A DNA stretch of 64,000 nt from Arenimonas donghaensis DSM 18148 = HO3-R19 (lineage in GTDB: Bacteria > Pseudomonadota > Gammaproteobacteria > Xanthomonadales > Xanthomonadaceae): positions 1 through 64,000 of the forward strand of contig NZ_AVCJ01000043.1 of NCBI RefSeq assembly GCF_000743535.1, given 5' to 3'. Below, piece after piece: positions 9,145 to 20,105 of the stretch. Each line of letters begins with the position of its first letter. The stretch's first letter is position 1. The notes below the pieces were generated by a model. That model made no database searches and had not been told where the DNA came from. It saw nothing but the letters and a program-made list of their open reading frames with translations. The position numbers were made by a program, and so were the translations under genes.

Positions 9145-9792
9145 TCAGCGGCCTGCGGCCGGCAGCCGGTGCTCGAGCACCGGCTCGACCCGGGCGCTGA
9201 GCCGCAGGTCGTCGATGCTGATGATCGGCATGCGGCCGAATCGGCTGCGCGGGCGGGCGATGTCCTCGCCGGTTGCGGCCAGCACCAGGGCCTGGATCCA
9301 TTCCGTGCAGTACATGGCCTCGCCGTCGTCGTCGAGCCGGAAGCGGGCGTCGAAGGGAATCGCCTGCCAGGCCGGATCGCGGGCCAGTTCGAGCGCACGC
9401 GCGGCCTGCGCGCGTTCCAGGCGCGGCCTGACGACCGCGACCCCCTGGGCCTGCGCGAGGAAGTGTTCCAGCCGGTCGGTGCGCACGCCGCCCACGCCGG
9501 TGCGGTCGTCGGCTTCGGTGTGGACCACCAGCCAGTGGCCGCCGTCGTGCATCAGCAAACCGACATGGCTGAAATAGCCGCGGTCGCCCGACGCACCGGC
9601 GAAATAGCCGCTCCAAAGGCCATTGCCGCGGCGGAACACCAGGTCACCGGGCTGCAGGGCCTGCTGCCAGCCGGACAGCGGCGCCAGCTCGAGCAGGGCC
9701 GGCACGACCGGCGCCGCGCGCAGCGGCGCCGCCCCCGGCCCGGCCAGGGCCACCGCCAGCGCGGCGGTGGCCAGGGTGCCGATCAGGCGCAT
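9145..9792 (-). CDS. YiiX/YebB-like permuted papain-fold amidase, exported
   Basis: 215 residues with a signal peptide (MRLIGTLATAALAVALAGPGAAPLRA). The mature part has the signature of permuted NlpC/P60-like (YiiX/YebB, peptidase C92-like) enzymes: LQPGDLVFRRG near the start, a candidate catalytic His in YFSHVGLLMHDGG, and a candidate catalytic Cys in EAMYCTEWIQAL. Such proteins are predicted amidases or lipases in the periplasm; the substrate is not known. It is convergent with dps and follows the lipoprotein gene at 9797 with only 4 nt between them, so the two are probably cotranscribed. Confidence 0.8.
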   Translation of the reverse strand: MRLIGTLATAALAVALAGPGAAPLRAAPVVPALLELAPLSGWQQALQPGDLVFRRGNGLWSGYFAGASGDRGYFSHVGLLMHDGGHWLVVHTEADDRTGVGGVRTDRLEHFLAQAQGVAVVRPRLERAQAARALELARDPAWQAIPFDARFRLDDDGEAMYCTEWIQALVLAATGEDIARPRSRFGRMPIISIDDLRLSARVEPVLEHRLPAAGR

Positions 9793-9796
9793 CGGC

Positions 9797-10189
9797 TTAT
9801 TTTTCGAGGTTGAAGTCCAGCTTCCACTCGCCGTCTTCCTTCACCAGGGTCTCGGTGTCTTCCTTGCCCTCGGGATTGCGGTAGCGCACGGTGGCCTTGT
9901 CGCCCTCGATCTTGGTTTCGAGGATCTCGATTTCGCCGGCGGTCTCGCACTCTTCCTTGATCTGGGCCTTCATCTGCTCGGCCTTGGCTGGCTCGGCCAT
10001 GACGGCGGTGATCATGCCGACGGCGGGCTGGGACTTCTTGCTGACGTACTTCTGCATCACCGAGGGATCGCCGGTGGCGCAGATCTCGGCCTGCATGTCG
10101 ATGATGGTGTCGCCAGGCTGCTTGCCGCCACCGCAGGCGGACAGGGCCAGCACGGCCGCGGCGAGAAGGGAAATCCGGAGGGTTTTCAT
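9797..10189 (-). CDS. small lipoprotein of unknown function
   Basis: 130 residues. The N-terminus MKTLRISLLAAAVLALSACG has a clear lipobox (LSAC), so Cys19 should be lipidated. The mature chain is short, charged and ends in VKEDGEWKLDFNLEK; the segment ATVRYRNPEGKEDTETLVKEDGEWK resembles the DUF4878/NTF2-like lipoproteins in which a C-terminal strand reads EDGEWK, but that family call is tentative. AAAGGA lies 5 nt before the ATG. The gene is divergent from recQ, with about 100 nt between for both promoters, and sits 4 nt upstream of the YiiX-like gene. Confidence 0.8.
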   Translation of the reverse strand: MKTLRISLLAAAVLALSACGGGKQPGDTIIDMQAEICATGDPSVMQKYVSKKSQPAVGMITAVMAEPAKAEQMKAQIKEECETAGEIEILETKIEGDKATVRYRNPEGKEDTETLVKEDGEWKLDFNLEK

Positions 10190-10291
10190 GTAGGTCCTTT
10201 GGGTTTTGGGGCTGGGGCGACTGCAGCGACAGCGCCACGAGTTTAACCAACGTGAAGAACAGGCGGGTCCGGCCCCCTCGCAGCGGCTAAA

Positions 10292-12103
<1,812 letters not shown>

Positions 12104-12164
12104 CAGCCCCTTCTGTGGGAGGGGTCGGTAAACTGGGCTCCCCCACGTTTCTCCAGGTTTCCCG

Positions 12165-13166
12165 ATGCTTCGTCCCACCCTGCTCGCCACCGCCCTGCTC
12201 ACCCTGGCTCCGCTGGCCCACGCCGGCTGCGGCGGCACCGCCACCGCCCGCTCGGACAACGACCTGTACGGCCAGGCCGGCCAGGACCAGGGCTACTCCG
12301 CCGGTTTCGCTTTCACCTGGGCCACGCCCACGACCGGCCGGGATCAAACGGGCTGCTTGCCCTTTCTGGACCGCGCCAGCCGCTGGCTGGCCTGGGGCCC
12401 GGGGACGCAGCGCAACCTGGTGATCACCTGGCACCACGCGCTTTACACGCCGACCGACGGCACCCGCGCCGACCTGATCCTGGACGACCGTCCCTACGCC
12501 GGCACGATGGTGTTCGGGATCGGCCAGCAGGTGCGCGATGAACACCGCCTGGCGGCCACCCACCTGCGCCTGGGCATCGTGGGTCCTTCGGCGCAGGGCG
12601 AGGCGGCGCAGGACAGCTTCCACCACCTGTTCGGGCGGGCCCGCTTCCGCGGCTGGGAAAACCAGCTGCGCGACGAACCCCTGCTGCAGCTGGCGCACGA
12701 ACGCAGCTGGCGCCACCAGCCGGATGCCGGTGCCGACGGCCTGGGCTGGGACCGCAACGTCTGGGTCGGCGGCGCGGTGGGCAGCCCGTCCACCTATGCC
12801 AATGCGGGCATCGAGCTGCGCTTTGGCAAGAACCTGCCCGACGACTTCGGCTCCAACCCGATGCGCCTGGCCGGTGACGGTACGGCACCGGTGCTGCGCG
12901 GCGCGGCCGACAGTAGCTGGGACTGGCATTTCTTCGCCAGCCTGGAGGCGCGCGCGGTGGCCCATGACGTCACCCTGGACGGCACGCTCACCCGGGACAG
13001 CCATTCGGTGGACAGCCGCGCCGGCTTCGCCGAGCTCGGCCTGGGCGTCGTGCTGAGCCACGGCCCGTGGCGCCTGGCCGGCGGCCACTACCGGCGCAGC
13101 CGGGAATTCGACGGCCAGCGCGAGGCGCCGGTGTACGGCAGCGTGTCGCTCTCGCGACGCTTCTAA
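12165..13166 (+). CDS. lpxR: LpxR-type lipid A 3'-O-deacylase, outer membrane
   Basis: 333 residues with a signal peptide ending APLAHA. LpxR enzymes are 12-stranded outer-membrane barrels that remove the 3' acyloxyacyl chain of lipid A. Family landmarks present: an Asn/Asp pair in SDNDLYG near the mature N-terminus, a candidate active-site His in TWHHALYTPTD, the DDRPYAGTMVFG segment, LRLGIVGPSAQGEAAQD, and a C-terminal strand ending in Phe (VYGSVSLSRRF), as outer-membrane proteins usually do. A calcium-dependent phospholipase-like mechanism is known for the family. The gene stands alone after recQ and is followed within 7 nt by a REP doublet that probably ends transcription. Confidence 0.85.
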   Translation: MLRPTLLATALLTLAPLAHAGCGGTATARSDNDLYGQAGQDQGYSAGFAFTWATPTTGRDQTGCLPFLDRASRWLAWGPGTQRNLVITWHHALYTPTDGTRADLILDDRPYAGTMVFGIGQQVRDEHRLAATHLRLGIVGPSAQGEAAQDSFHHLFGRARFRGWENQLRDEPLLQLAHERSWRHQPDAGADGLGWDRNVWVGGAVGSPSTYANAGIELRFGKNLPDDFGSNPMRLAGDGTAPVLRGAADSSWDWHFFASLEARAVAHDVTLDGTLTRDSHSVDSRAGFAELGLGVVLSHGPWRLAGGHYRRSREFDGQREAPVYGSVSLSRRF

Positions 13167-13172
13167 TGCCCA

Positions 13173-13251
13173 TGTAGGAGCGCCTTCAGGCGCGAATCTT
13201 TTGACTTTGCCTTTGGCAAAGAAGAGATTCGCGCCTGAAGGCGCTCCTACA
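13173..13251. repeat. REP doublet (79 nt), family A
   Basis: Almost perfect 79-nt palindrome: arm TGTAGGAGCGCCTTCAGGCG plus CGAATC, interior TTTTGACTTTGCC / TTTGGCAAAGAA, then the inverted arm. Lies between lpxR and the opposite-strand tRNA-Lys. As RNA it folds into one long hairpin, so it can protect or end transcripts from both sides. Confidence 0.9.
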
Positions 13252-13259
13252 AGAAGGGG

Positions 13260-13335
13260 TGGTGGGCCGTGAAGGATTCGAACCTTCGACCAAAAGATTA
13301 AAAGTCTTCTGCTCTACCAACTGAGCTAACGGCCC
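13260..13335 (-). tRNA. tRNA-Lys (anticodon UUU)
   Basis: 76 nt including an encoded CCA (TGG at 13260-13262 on the plus strand). The acceptor arm GGGCCGT pairs with ACGGCCC; the D arm reads AGCTCAGTTGGTAGAGC; the anticodon stem GAAGA/TCTTT encloses the loop CTTTTAA, giving UUU; the T arm is GAAGGTTCGAATCCTTC. It is downstream of queC on the same strand. Lys tRNA is not a queuosine substrate, so the adjacency is not functional evidence. Confidence 0.97.
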
Positions 13336-13377
13336 ACCGATCGAACCGGTGAAAAACAAGGCGCGCAGTTTACCGCA

Positions 13378-14061
13378 TCAGGCGCGCGGCGCGTAGCGCG
13401 TGGGGTCGGCCAGGCCCGCGGCGGCGAATCCCTCGGCGCGCAGGCGGCAGGCATCGCAGCGGCCGCAGGCGCGGCCCTGGTCGTCGGCCTGGTAACACGA
13501 CACGGTGCGCGAGAAGTCCACGCCCAGGCGGGCGCCCTCCCGGGCGATGTCGGCCTTGGACATCCGCATCAGCGGCGCGTGCACGCGCAGGGCATGGCCT
13601 TCGACGCCGGCCTTGGTGGCCAGGTTGGCCAGGGCCTGGAAGGCCTCGATGAAGGCCGGCCGGCAGTCTGGGTAGCCGCTGTAGTCGACCGCGTTGACGC
13701 CGCAGAACAGGTCGTCGGCGCCCAGCACTTCGGCCCAGCCCAGGGCGATGGACAGCATGATGGTGTTGCGCGCCGGCACGTAGGTGACCGGAATGCCCTG
13801 CCCGCCCTGCTCGGGCACGTCGATGTCGGCGGTGAGCGCCGAACCACCAATGCTGCGCAGGTCCACGGTGACCACCTTGTGCTGCGCACCGACCGAGGCC
13901 GCCAGCTCCGCCGCGGCCGCCAGCTCCGAGGTGTGGCGCTGGCCGTAGGAGACGCTCAGCGCATGGCAGACGAAGCCCTGTTCGCGGGCCATCGCCAGCA
14001 CGACCGCCGAATCCATCCCGCCGGACACCAGCACCACCGCATGCTTTTGATTCTGGTTCAT
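13378..14061 (-). CDS. queC: QueC, 7-cyano-7-deazaguanine synthase
   Basis: 227 residues from ATG 14061. Converts 7-carboxy-7-deazaguanine to preQ0 with ATP and ammonia, on the route to queuosine in tRNA. The PP-loop SGGMDS is at 13-18, followed by the family segment [26 protein letters not shown] and [15 protein letters not shown] are also typical, and four zinc cysteines lie near the end ([18 protein letters not shown]). A GTG that overlaps the queE stop is in frame 8 codons upstream and cannot be excluded as start. It is the last gene of a long same-strand array and follows queE, its pathway partner. Confidence 0.96.
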   Translation of the reverse strand: MNQNQKHAVVLVSGGMDSAVVLAMAREQGFVCHALSVSYGQRHTSELAAAAELAASVGAQHKVVTVDLRSIGGSALTADIDVPEQGGQGIPVTYVPARNTIMLSIALGWAEVLGADDLFCGVNAVDYSGYPDCRPAFIEAFQALANLATKAGVEGHALRVHAPLMRMSKADIAREGARLGVDFSRTVSCYQADDQGRACGRCDACRLRAEGFAAAGLADPTRYAPRA

Positions 14062-14081
14062 CGCAAATCCAATTTCGTCGG

Positions 14082-14753
14082 TCACTTGCCGGCGACGTCG
14101 CCCCACAGGACCTTGTGGAGCTGGAGCTGGAAGCGGACCGGGAGTTTGTCGGCCAGCAGCCATTCGGCGAGTTCGGCCGGGGACTGCTGGCCCTGGCTGG
14201 GTGAAAACAGGACCTCGCAGCGATCGGCCAGGGCGTGTTCGGCCAGCATGGTCTTGGCCCAGTCGTAGTCGGCGCGGTCGCAGACGACGAACTTCACCTG
14301 GTCGCGCGCCGTCAGCAGCGGGATGTTCTCCAGCAGGTTGCGGTGCATTTCCTTCGAGCCCGGCGTCTTGAGGTCCACCACCCGGCTCACGCGCGGATCG
14401 ACGTCCGCGATGTCGATCGCGCCGGAGGTTTCAAGCGAGACTTCGTAGCCGGCGTCGCAGAGCTTTTCCAGCAACAGCAGGCAGCGCTTCTGCGCCAGCG
14501 GCTCGCCGCCGGTGACGCAGACGTGGCGGGCGCCGTGGCGGGCGACTTCGGCCAGGATGGTGTCGATCTCCCACCACTCGCCGCCGTGGAAGGCATAGGC
14601 GGTGTCGCAGTACTGGCAGCGCAGGGGACAGCCGGTGAGCCGGACGAACACCGTCGGCCAGCCGACCGAGCGCGACTCGCCCTGCACGGACAGGAAAATT
14701 TCGGTCAGGCGCAGACGCTCGGCAGCCGGTGTATCCATGGCGGTGTCCGGCAC
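14082..14753 (-). CDS. queE: QueE, 7-carboxy-7-deazaguanine synthase (radical SAM)
   Basis: 223 residues. Radical-SAM enzyme that turns CPH4 into 7-carboxy-7-deazaguanine, the substrate of QueC encoded next. The iron-sulfur cysteines are C42, C46 and C49 in [15 protein letters not shown]. Also present: SVQGES before the cluster, [11 protein letters not shown] (SAM-binding GGE) and [11 protein letters not shown] second in-frame ATG five codons in (MDTPAAERL) could be the start. The gene begins 9 nt after the cpoB stop, so it is probably read from the tol-pal transcript, a common arrangement in xanthomonads and pseudomonads. Confidence 0.96.
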   Translation of the reverse strand: MPDTAMDTPAAERLRLTEIFLSVQGESRSVGWPTVFVRLTGCPLRCQYCDTAYAFHGGEWWEIDTILAEVARHGARHVCVTGGEPLAQKRCLLLLEKLCDAGYEVSLETSGAIDIADVDPRVSRVVDLKTPGSKEMHRNLLENIPLLTARDQVKFVVCDRADYDWAKTMLAEHALADRCEVLFSPSQGQQSPAELAEWLLADKLPVRFQLQLHKVLWGDVAGK

Positions 14754-14762
14754 GCGCCGGGG

Positions 14763-15602
14763 TCAGCGGTTTTCGAGCGCGAGCGTGCGCAGGCGGCTCT
14801 CGGCCTTGGCGGCGGCCTCGGAGCCCGGATAGCGCGAGGACACCTCGCGCAGGGTGGCTTCACCGGCGGCGCGCTGGCCCAGGGCGATCTGGCAGTAGCC
14901 GACCTTCAGGAAGGCGTCGGCTTCCTTGCGCGAGCCCGGGTAGCCCGACAGCAGGGACTCGAAGGCTTCCAGCGCCAGCTCGTAGTTCTGGGTGACGTAA
15001 TAACTTTCACCCAGCCAGTACCAGGCATTGGGCACCAGCGGGCTGGCCGGGTAGTCGTTGATGAAGGCGCGGAACATACGCGCCGACTGGTCGGCTTCGA
15101 AGCGTTCGACCAGGGTGTCGAGCGCGGCCTGGTAGGCGGCCTCTTCCGCGGCCGGGTCGGCCGGGACACCCGCCGCCGGGTCGGCGGCCGAAGGCGCCGG
15201 GCCGGCAACGGGTTCGACCGGCGCGGGCGCCGGGGTGGCGTCGGCCGGAGCCGGCGCCGGGGAATTCGGGGTGGCAGCCACGGGCTCGCCGCCCTCGAGC
15301 CGCTGCAGGCGGCTGTCGAGGTCCACGTACTGGTCGCGGTTGCGCTGCTTGAGCTGCTCGATCTCGTGCGTGAGCGTTTCGATCTGGTTGCGCAGGCCCG
15401 ACACCTCGGCCTGGAGCTGGGTGATGCGGTTCTGCGCCTCGAGGTTGGCCTGGCCGGCACTGCGGTTTTCCGCATTGGCCTGGTTCTCGAGCAGGGTGAC
15501 ACGTTCGGCGAGGCTCAGGCGCTGGGCCTGGACCGGGGCCGGGGTGGCCGCCACGAGGGCGGCCACCACGGTCAGCACGCATACAAAGTGCTGGCGTCCC
15601 AT
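14763..15602 (-). CDS. cpoB: CpoB (YbgF), Tol-Pal associated TPR protein
   Basis: 279 residues, periplasmic after removal of a signal peptide ending VQAQ. Order: a coiled-coil trimerisation helix (residues about 30-100, SLAERVTLLENQANAE to LDSRLQRLEGG), a Pro/Ala-rich linker, then TPR repeats (AWYWLGESYYVTQNYELALE, AFESLLSGYPGSRKEADAFL). CpoB couples Tol-Pal constriction to PBP1B-driven septal peptidoglycan synthesis in E. coli. It starts 3 nt after the pal stop, in the standard tolQRAB-pal-cpoB order. Confidence 0.95.
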   Translation of the reverse strand: MGRQHFVCVLTVVAALVAATPAPVQAQRLSLAERVTLLENQANAENRSAGQANLEAQNRITQLQAEVSGLRNQIETLTHEIEQLKQRNRDQYVDLDSRLQRLEGGEPVAATPNSPAPAPADATPAPAPVEPVAGPAPSAADPAAGVPADPAAEEAAYQAALDTLVERFEADQSARMFRAFINDYPASPLVPNAWYWLGESYYVTQNYELALEAFESLLSGYPGSRKEADAFLKVGYCQIALGQRAAGEATLREVSSRYPGSEAAAKAESRLRTLALENR

Positions 15603-15605
15603 CGC

Positions 15606-16112
15606 TTACTTCGCGGTGTAGACGATTTCGACGCGACGGTTCTGCTGCCAGCAGGACTCGGCCGAGGTGTTGCAGGTCGGACGCTCTTCACCGTAGGACA
15701 CGACGGTGATCTGGCCGGCCGAACCACCCGCACCCTGCAGGGCGCCGGAGACGGCGTTGCCACGGCGCTCGCCGAGACCCAGGTTGTACTCGCGGGTACC
15801 GCGCTCGTCGGCATTGCCTTCCAGCGTGACGCGGGCTTCCGAACGATCGTTCAGGTACTTGGCGTGGCAGGCCATGATCGACTGGAATTCCGGACGCAGG
15901 GTGTCCTGGTCGAAATCGAAGTAAACGGTACGCTGGCGCAGGCAGGCGTCGGTATCCAGGTCGGCCGGGGTGTAACGACCGTCGTTGACCGGAGCGGTGG
16001 TGGCCGGAGTGGTGTCGACCGGGGCCGGCGCTTCTTCCTTGACCTTCTTGGTGCAGGCAGCGAGGGCGACGCAGATCGAAGCGGCGAGCAGCACGCGGGT
16101 GGTGGTATTCAT
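15606..16112 (-). CDS. pal: Pal, peptidoglycan-associated lipoprotein
   Basis: 168 residues. Lipobox ALAAC near residue 20 directs it to the outer membrane. The C-terminal OmpA-like domain includes TVYFDFDQDTLRPEF and LEGNADERGTREYNLGLGERR, whose Asp and Arg bind diaminopimelate of peptidoglycan. With TolQRA and TolB it holds the outer membrane to the wall at the division septum. The usual GERRA reads GERRG here, and the loop CNTSAESCWQQNRR contains two Cys that may form a disulfide. The gene is 67 nt after tolB, long enough to hold a separate promoter. Confidence 0.97.
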   Translation of the reverse strand: MNTTTRVLLAASICVALAACTKKVKEEAPAPVDTTPATTAPVNDGRYTPADLDTDACLRQRTVYFDFDQDTLRPEFQSIMACHAKYLNDRSEARVTLEGNADERGTREYNLGLGERRGNAVSGALQGAGGSAGQITVVSYGEERPTCNTSAESCWQQNRRVEIVYTAK

Positions 16113-16179
16113 GGCAAAGCCTCTTTGGGTTTTCGGATGCAGTGGTGGTGCTTATTCTTCGTTAGGGCCCGTCCTGCGT

Positions 16180-17490
16180 TTAACGCTGCCGGTAAGGTGA
16201 CCAGGCGGGCTCCCGGACGTCACCATCGGCCAAAACCAAACGCTGTCGCACACGACCGTCCGCCGATACGGCGTACAGCACGCCACGCGAAGCTTCCTTC
16301 GTGGCATACAGCAGCATGCTGGCGTTGGGGGCAAAGCTGGGCGATTCGTCGAGGTTGCCCGGCGACAGGGTCTGCCAGCGCCCCGCCCCGCCAAAGCTGC
16401 GGTCAAGAACGGCAATACGATAAACGTTTCCGTTGCCCTGTGCCATAGCTATCTTCTTGCCGTCAAAGGAAATACTGGCCTTGGCATTGGAGTCGCCCTG
16501 GAAGCTCAGGCGGCTGGCGTCGCCGCCGCCGGCGGGCACCTGGTACAGCTGGGGCTTGCCGGCCCGGTCGGAAGTGAAGATCAGGGACCGGCCGTCGGGG
16601 GTCCAGACGGCCTCGGTGTCGATGCCCCAGTGGCGGGTCACCTGGGTGAGGTTCTTGCTGGCCAGGTCCATCACGTAGATCTCGGGGTTGCCCGAGCGCG
16701 ACAGGGTCAGGGCCAGGCGGGTGCCGTCGGGCGAGAAGTTCGGGGCGCCATTGATGCCCTTGAAGCTGGCCACGACCTCGCGGGCGCCGGTGGCGATTTC
16801 CTGGATGTAGATGGTGGAATTGCCGCGCTCGAAGCTGACGTAGGCCAGCTTGCGGCCGTCCGGGCTCCAGGCCGGCGACAGCAGCGGCTCGCGCGAGCGC
16901 ACCACGGTCTGCGGATTGAAGCCGTCGGAGTCGGCGATCATCAACGAGTACTGGATGTTGTTGCCGACGCCGTTGGCGGTGACGTAGGCGATGCGGGTCC
17001 AGAAGGCGCCGCGCACGCCGAGGATCTTTTCGTAGATCTGGTCGGCGATCTGGTGCGAGACGTCGCGCATGCCGCGGGCGCGGCCACCCACGGCCAGCCC
17101 GAGCAGGCGTTCCTGCTTGGCCACGTCCCACAGTTCGTATTCGACCCGGTAGCCGCCGTCGGGGTTGTCGAGCACGCGGCCGACGACCACGAAGTCCTGG
17201 CGAAGCACCCGCCAGGTCGGGAACTTGATCTCGGAGCCGCGGATGGGCTTCTCGATCACGTCCTGTTCGGCCAGGGCGCGGAACTGGCCCGAGCGGTTGA
17301 GGTCGGCGCGGATGACCGCGGCGATATCGGTGTCCGGCGCCACCGACGTGCCCAGGTAGGGCATCGGCACCACGGCGATGGGCAGCGCGGCTTCGTTGCC
17401 GGTCACCACGCCGATGTCCAGGCCCTGGGCCCGGGCCTGGCCGAAGGGGAGCAGCAGCGCGAGCGCCAGGAAAGAAAGGAATCGCATCAT
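16180..17490 (-). CDS. tolB: TolB, periplasmic beta-propeller of the Tol-Pal system
   Basis: 436 residues with a signal peptide (MMRFLSFLALALLLPFGQARA). The N-terminal domain (about 25-160, including PIAVVPMP and DLNRSGQFRAL) is followed by six WD40-like/PD40 blades (SPAWSPDGRKLAYVSF, APNFSPDGTRLALTLS, TEAVWTPDGRSLIFTSDR and so on). TolB shuttles between Pal and TolA. Its ATG overlaps the tolA stop (ATGA), indicating translational coupling. Two adjacent Met codons are possible starts; the first is used because it makes the overlap. Confidence 0.97.
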   Translation of the reverse strand: MMRFLSFLALALLLPFGQARAQGLDIGVVTGNEAALPIAVVPMPYLGTSVAPDTDIAAVIRADLNRSGQFRALAEQDVIEKPIRGSEIKFPTWRVLRQDFVVVGRVLDNPDGGYRVEYELWDVAKQERLLGLAVGGRARGMRDVSHQIADQIYEKILGVRGAFWTRIAYVTANGVGNNIQYSLMIADSDGFNPQTVVRSREPLLSPAWSPDGRKLAYVSFERGNSTIYIQEIATGAREVVASFKGINGAPNFSPDGTRLALTLSRSGNPEIYVMDLASKNLTQVTRHWGIDTEAVWTPDGRSLIFTSDRAGKPQLYQVPAGGGDASRLSFQGDSNAKASISFDGKKIAMAQGNGNVYRIAVLDRSFGGAGRWQTLSPGNLDESPSFAPNASMLLYATKEASRGVLYAVSADGRVRQRLVLADGDVREPAWSPYRQR

Positions 17491-18426
17491 CGGCAGGCCT
17501 CTTCGGGGTAGCAGAACGTCAGGGTGACTTGTCGCTCGAACACGGTCTTGAACTCTTCGTAGGGCATCGGCGAACGGCGCAGGGCCCGTTCGACCGATTC
17601 CCGGCCCTGGCTGTCGAAGGGACAGCTCAGGAAGGACACATCAATAACCTCTCCACCCGGTATTTGGGTGAAGCGCACCTGACAGCGGGTGCGTTCGGGC
17701 GCCAGGACCCGGTTCCAGTTGTTTTGTGCGGTCTGCAGCATCGCCAGCGCGTAGCGGGCCCGCAGGTCGGTGTCGGTGCCGTTGTTGCCGCCGCTGGCCT
17801 GGGCCGGCGCCGGGCTGGGGCGCGGCTGCGGGGTCGGCGGGGCCTCGCGGTCGGCCAGCTGGCGCAGGCGCTGTTCCTCGAGGCGGGTGCGGCGCTCGGC
17901 GGCCTCGCGCTCGGCGCGCAGGGCTTCGAGCTGCTGGCGGCGCTGGCGCTGGCGTTCCTCCACCTCTTGCTGGCGCTGGCGCTCGGTCAGGTCGATCTGC
18001 TCCTGGCGGCGGCGGGCTTCCTGCTCTTCGCGCTCGCGGGCTTGTTCCTGCTCCAGGGCCAGCCGGGCCACGGCTTCCTGTTCGGTGGTGTCGGGCTTGG
18101 GAATGGGGGCCTGCGGCGCCGGCTGGGTTTCGATCGGCGCGTCCTGCGGGCGCGGCACCGGGATCGGCTGCGGCGGCGGCGCCTGTTCGAGCTCGGCCCG
18201 CGGGGCCGGCTTGGGCGCGGCTTCGGCGGTCTGCTCGGCGGCGCTGATGTCGGCGCTGGAAATGATCAGCGTCGCGTCCATCACCGGCCCGGCCACCGAC
18301 ACCACTTCCGGCGGACGCTGCAGCCAACCGCCCACGAGCAGCAGCAGGGCGATGCCCAGGTGCAGGGCCAGCGCCATCAGCACCGGGCCGCCCAGGTCCT
18401 CGCGGGTGTCGCGCAGCGGCAGCGCT

Positions 18427-18437
<11 letters not shown>
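17487..18437 (-). CDS. tolA: TolA, inner-membrane energy-transducing protein
   Basis: 316 residues from ATG 18437, which overlaps the end of tolR by 11 nt. Order: short cytoplasmic tail, one transmembrane helix (VLMALALHLGIALLLLVGGW), a Pro/Ala-rich stretch, a long charged helix rich in Gln, Arg and Glu (about 110-225), a Pro-rich linker, and a small C-terminal globular domain ending VTLTFCYPEEACR. Cysteines CQVRFTQ, FLSCPF, FCYPEEAC could form disulfides. TolA carries proton-motive force from TolQR to TolB-Pal. The frame is open further upstream, but that extension is the shadow of tolR. Confidence 0.95.
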
Positions 18438-18867
<430 letters not shown>

Positions 18868-18911
18868 GCGTCAGTACCTAACGTGGGACCGGGGCAGGCG
18901 GGGTTGGCCGC

Positions 18912-19691
18912 TTATTCCTCGATGTGGGTCTGTCGCTGCAGGATCGAGGAGAACTCCTCGGCGAAGGATTCGTAGCGCACGCTCAGGCGCTCGACCCGGG
19001 TGGCGAAGCGGTTGTAGGCCCAGACCGCCGGGATCGCCACGAACAGGCCGATGGCGGTGGCGAACAGCGCCTCGGAGATGCCCGGGGCGACGGCGGCGAT
19101 CGACGCGCTCTGTTCGGTGGACAGGCCGTGCATGGTGACCATGATGCCGAACACCGTGCCGACCAGGCCCACGTAGGGCGCGGTGGAGCCGATGTTGGCC
19201 AGCAGCTCGAGGTTGTGTTCCAGGCGGTCGACTTCGCGGGCGAAGGTGGCGCGCATGGCGCGCTGGGCGCCCTCGAGCTGGGTGCGGCCGTCCAGGCCCT
19301 TCTTCTGGCGCAGGCGGGCGAATTCGCGGAAACCGGCCTCGAAGATGGCCTCCAGGCCCGACACCACCCGGTTGCGGTCGGTGGCGCTGCGGTAGAGCTG
19401 GGTCAGGTCGACGCCCGACCAGAAGCGCGATTCGAACTCGTCGGCATCGTCGGTGGCCTGCGAATACACCCGGTTCTTGCGGAAGATGATGACCCAGCTC
19501 AGCACCGAGCCAAGCAGCAGCAGGAGCACGATCAGCTGCACCGGCAGGCTGGCGTGGATCATCAGCTGCAGGTAGCTCAGTCCCTCGGCGGAGCCGGCGG
19601 CGGCCGCGGCGTCGGTGGCGGCCGGAACGGCCTCCACGGGCAGCTCGGTCACCGGGGCGGCGGCGAGGATCAGGGCGGTGGCTGGCGACAT
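18912..19691 (-). CDS. tolQ: TolQ, ExbB-type proton channel subunit
   Basis: 259 residues, slightly longer than E. coli TolQ (230) because of an N-terminal Ala/Pro-rich extension before SYLQLMIHASLPVQLIVLLL. Three transmembrane helices are visible: near residues 40-70, GSTAPYVGLVGTVFGIMVTMHGL, and GISEALFATAIGLFVAIPAVWAYN. The last two carry the Thr/Gly pattern of the proton path. TolQ oligomerises with TolR to drive TolA. First tol gene of the operon, 15 nt after ybgC. Confidence 0.96.
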   Translation of the reverse strand: MSPATALILAAAPVTELPVEAVPAATDAAAAAGSAEGLSYLQLMIHASLPVQLIVLLLLLGSVLSWVIIFRKNRVYSQATDDADEFESRFWSGVDLTQLYRSATDRNRVVSGLEAIFEAGFREFARLRQKKGLDGRTQLEGAQRAMRATFAREVDRLEHNLELLANIGSTAPYVGLVGTVFGIMVTMHGLSTEQSASIAAVAPGISEALFATAIGLFVAIPAVWAYNRFATRVERLSVRYESFAEEFSSILQRQTHIEE

Positions 19692-19706
19692 CGGGTGGAC
19701 TCCGGA

Positions 19707-20105
19707 TCAGGGGTTTTGCGCGAACAGCCACTCGGGCAGCGCGCGCGGTTTGAAGCTCGAAGCGACCAGGCAGGCGGCGCGAACCTTCGCGCCGACCAGG
19801 ACCTGGCCGTCCCGGGTGACTTGTTGCGCGAACAGCAGGCTGGCGCGCCGGCGTTCGAGCAGTTCGACGGTCGCCTGGAGTTCATCGTCCAGGCGCGCCG
19901 GCTGGTGGAAATCAAGACTCATGTCGCGGATCACCAGCACCAGGTCCTCGCGGTCCTTGAGCTGCTGCTGGCCCAGCCCCATGGCGCGCAGCCACTCCGT
20001 GCGGGCGCGCTCGAGGAACCGGACGTAGCTGGCGTGGTAGACCACCCCGCCAGCGTCGGTATCCTCCCAATAAACCCTTATCGGGAAGCTGAACGCCGGT
20101 TTCAT
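19707..20105 (-). CDS. ybgC: YbgC, Tol-Pal linked acyl-CoA thioesterase
   Basis: 132 residues, hotdog fold. The catalytic signature [29 protein letters not shown] is spread over residues about 12-40 with the catalytic Asp in DTDAGG. YbgC hydrolyses acyl-CoA or acyl-ACP thioesters and is the usual first gene of the tol-pal cluster. The ATG at 20105 overlaps the ruvB stop (ATGA), linking the recombination and envelope genes into one message. Confidence 0.95.
   Translation of the reverse strand: MKPAFSFPIRVYWEDTDAGGVVYHASYVRFLERARTEWLRAMGLGQQQLKDREDLVLVIRDMSLDFHQPARLDDELQATVELLERRRASLLFAQQVTRDGQVLVGAKVRAACLVASSFKPRALPEWLFAQNP

Noticed and set aside
12110-12156. Possible terminator or REP after recQ
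   Set aside because: Only one short B-type arm (CTGTGGGAGGGG) and an imperfect CTCCCCCAC partner; pairing is poor and no T tract follows.
13173-13335. tRNA gene and REP doublet as an integration (att) site
   Set aside because: No integrase, no direct repeat of the tRNA 3' end and no foreign-looking genes nearby.
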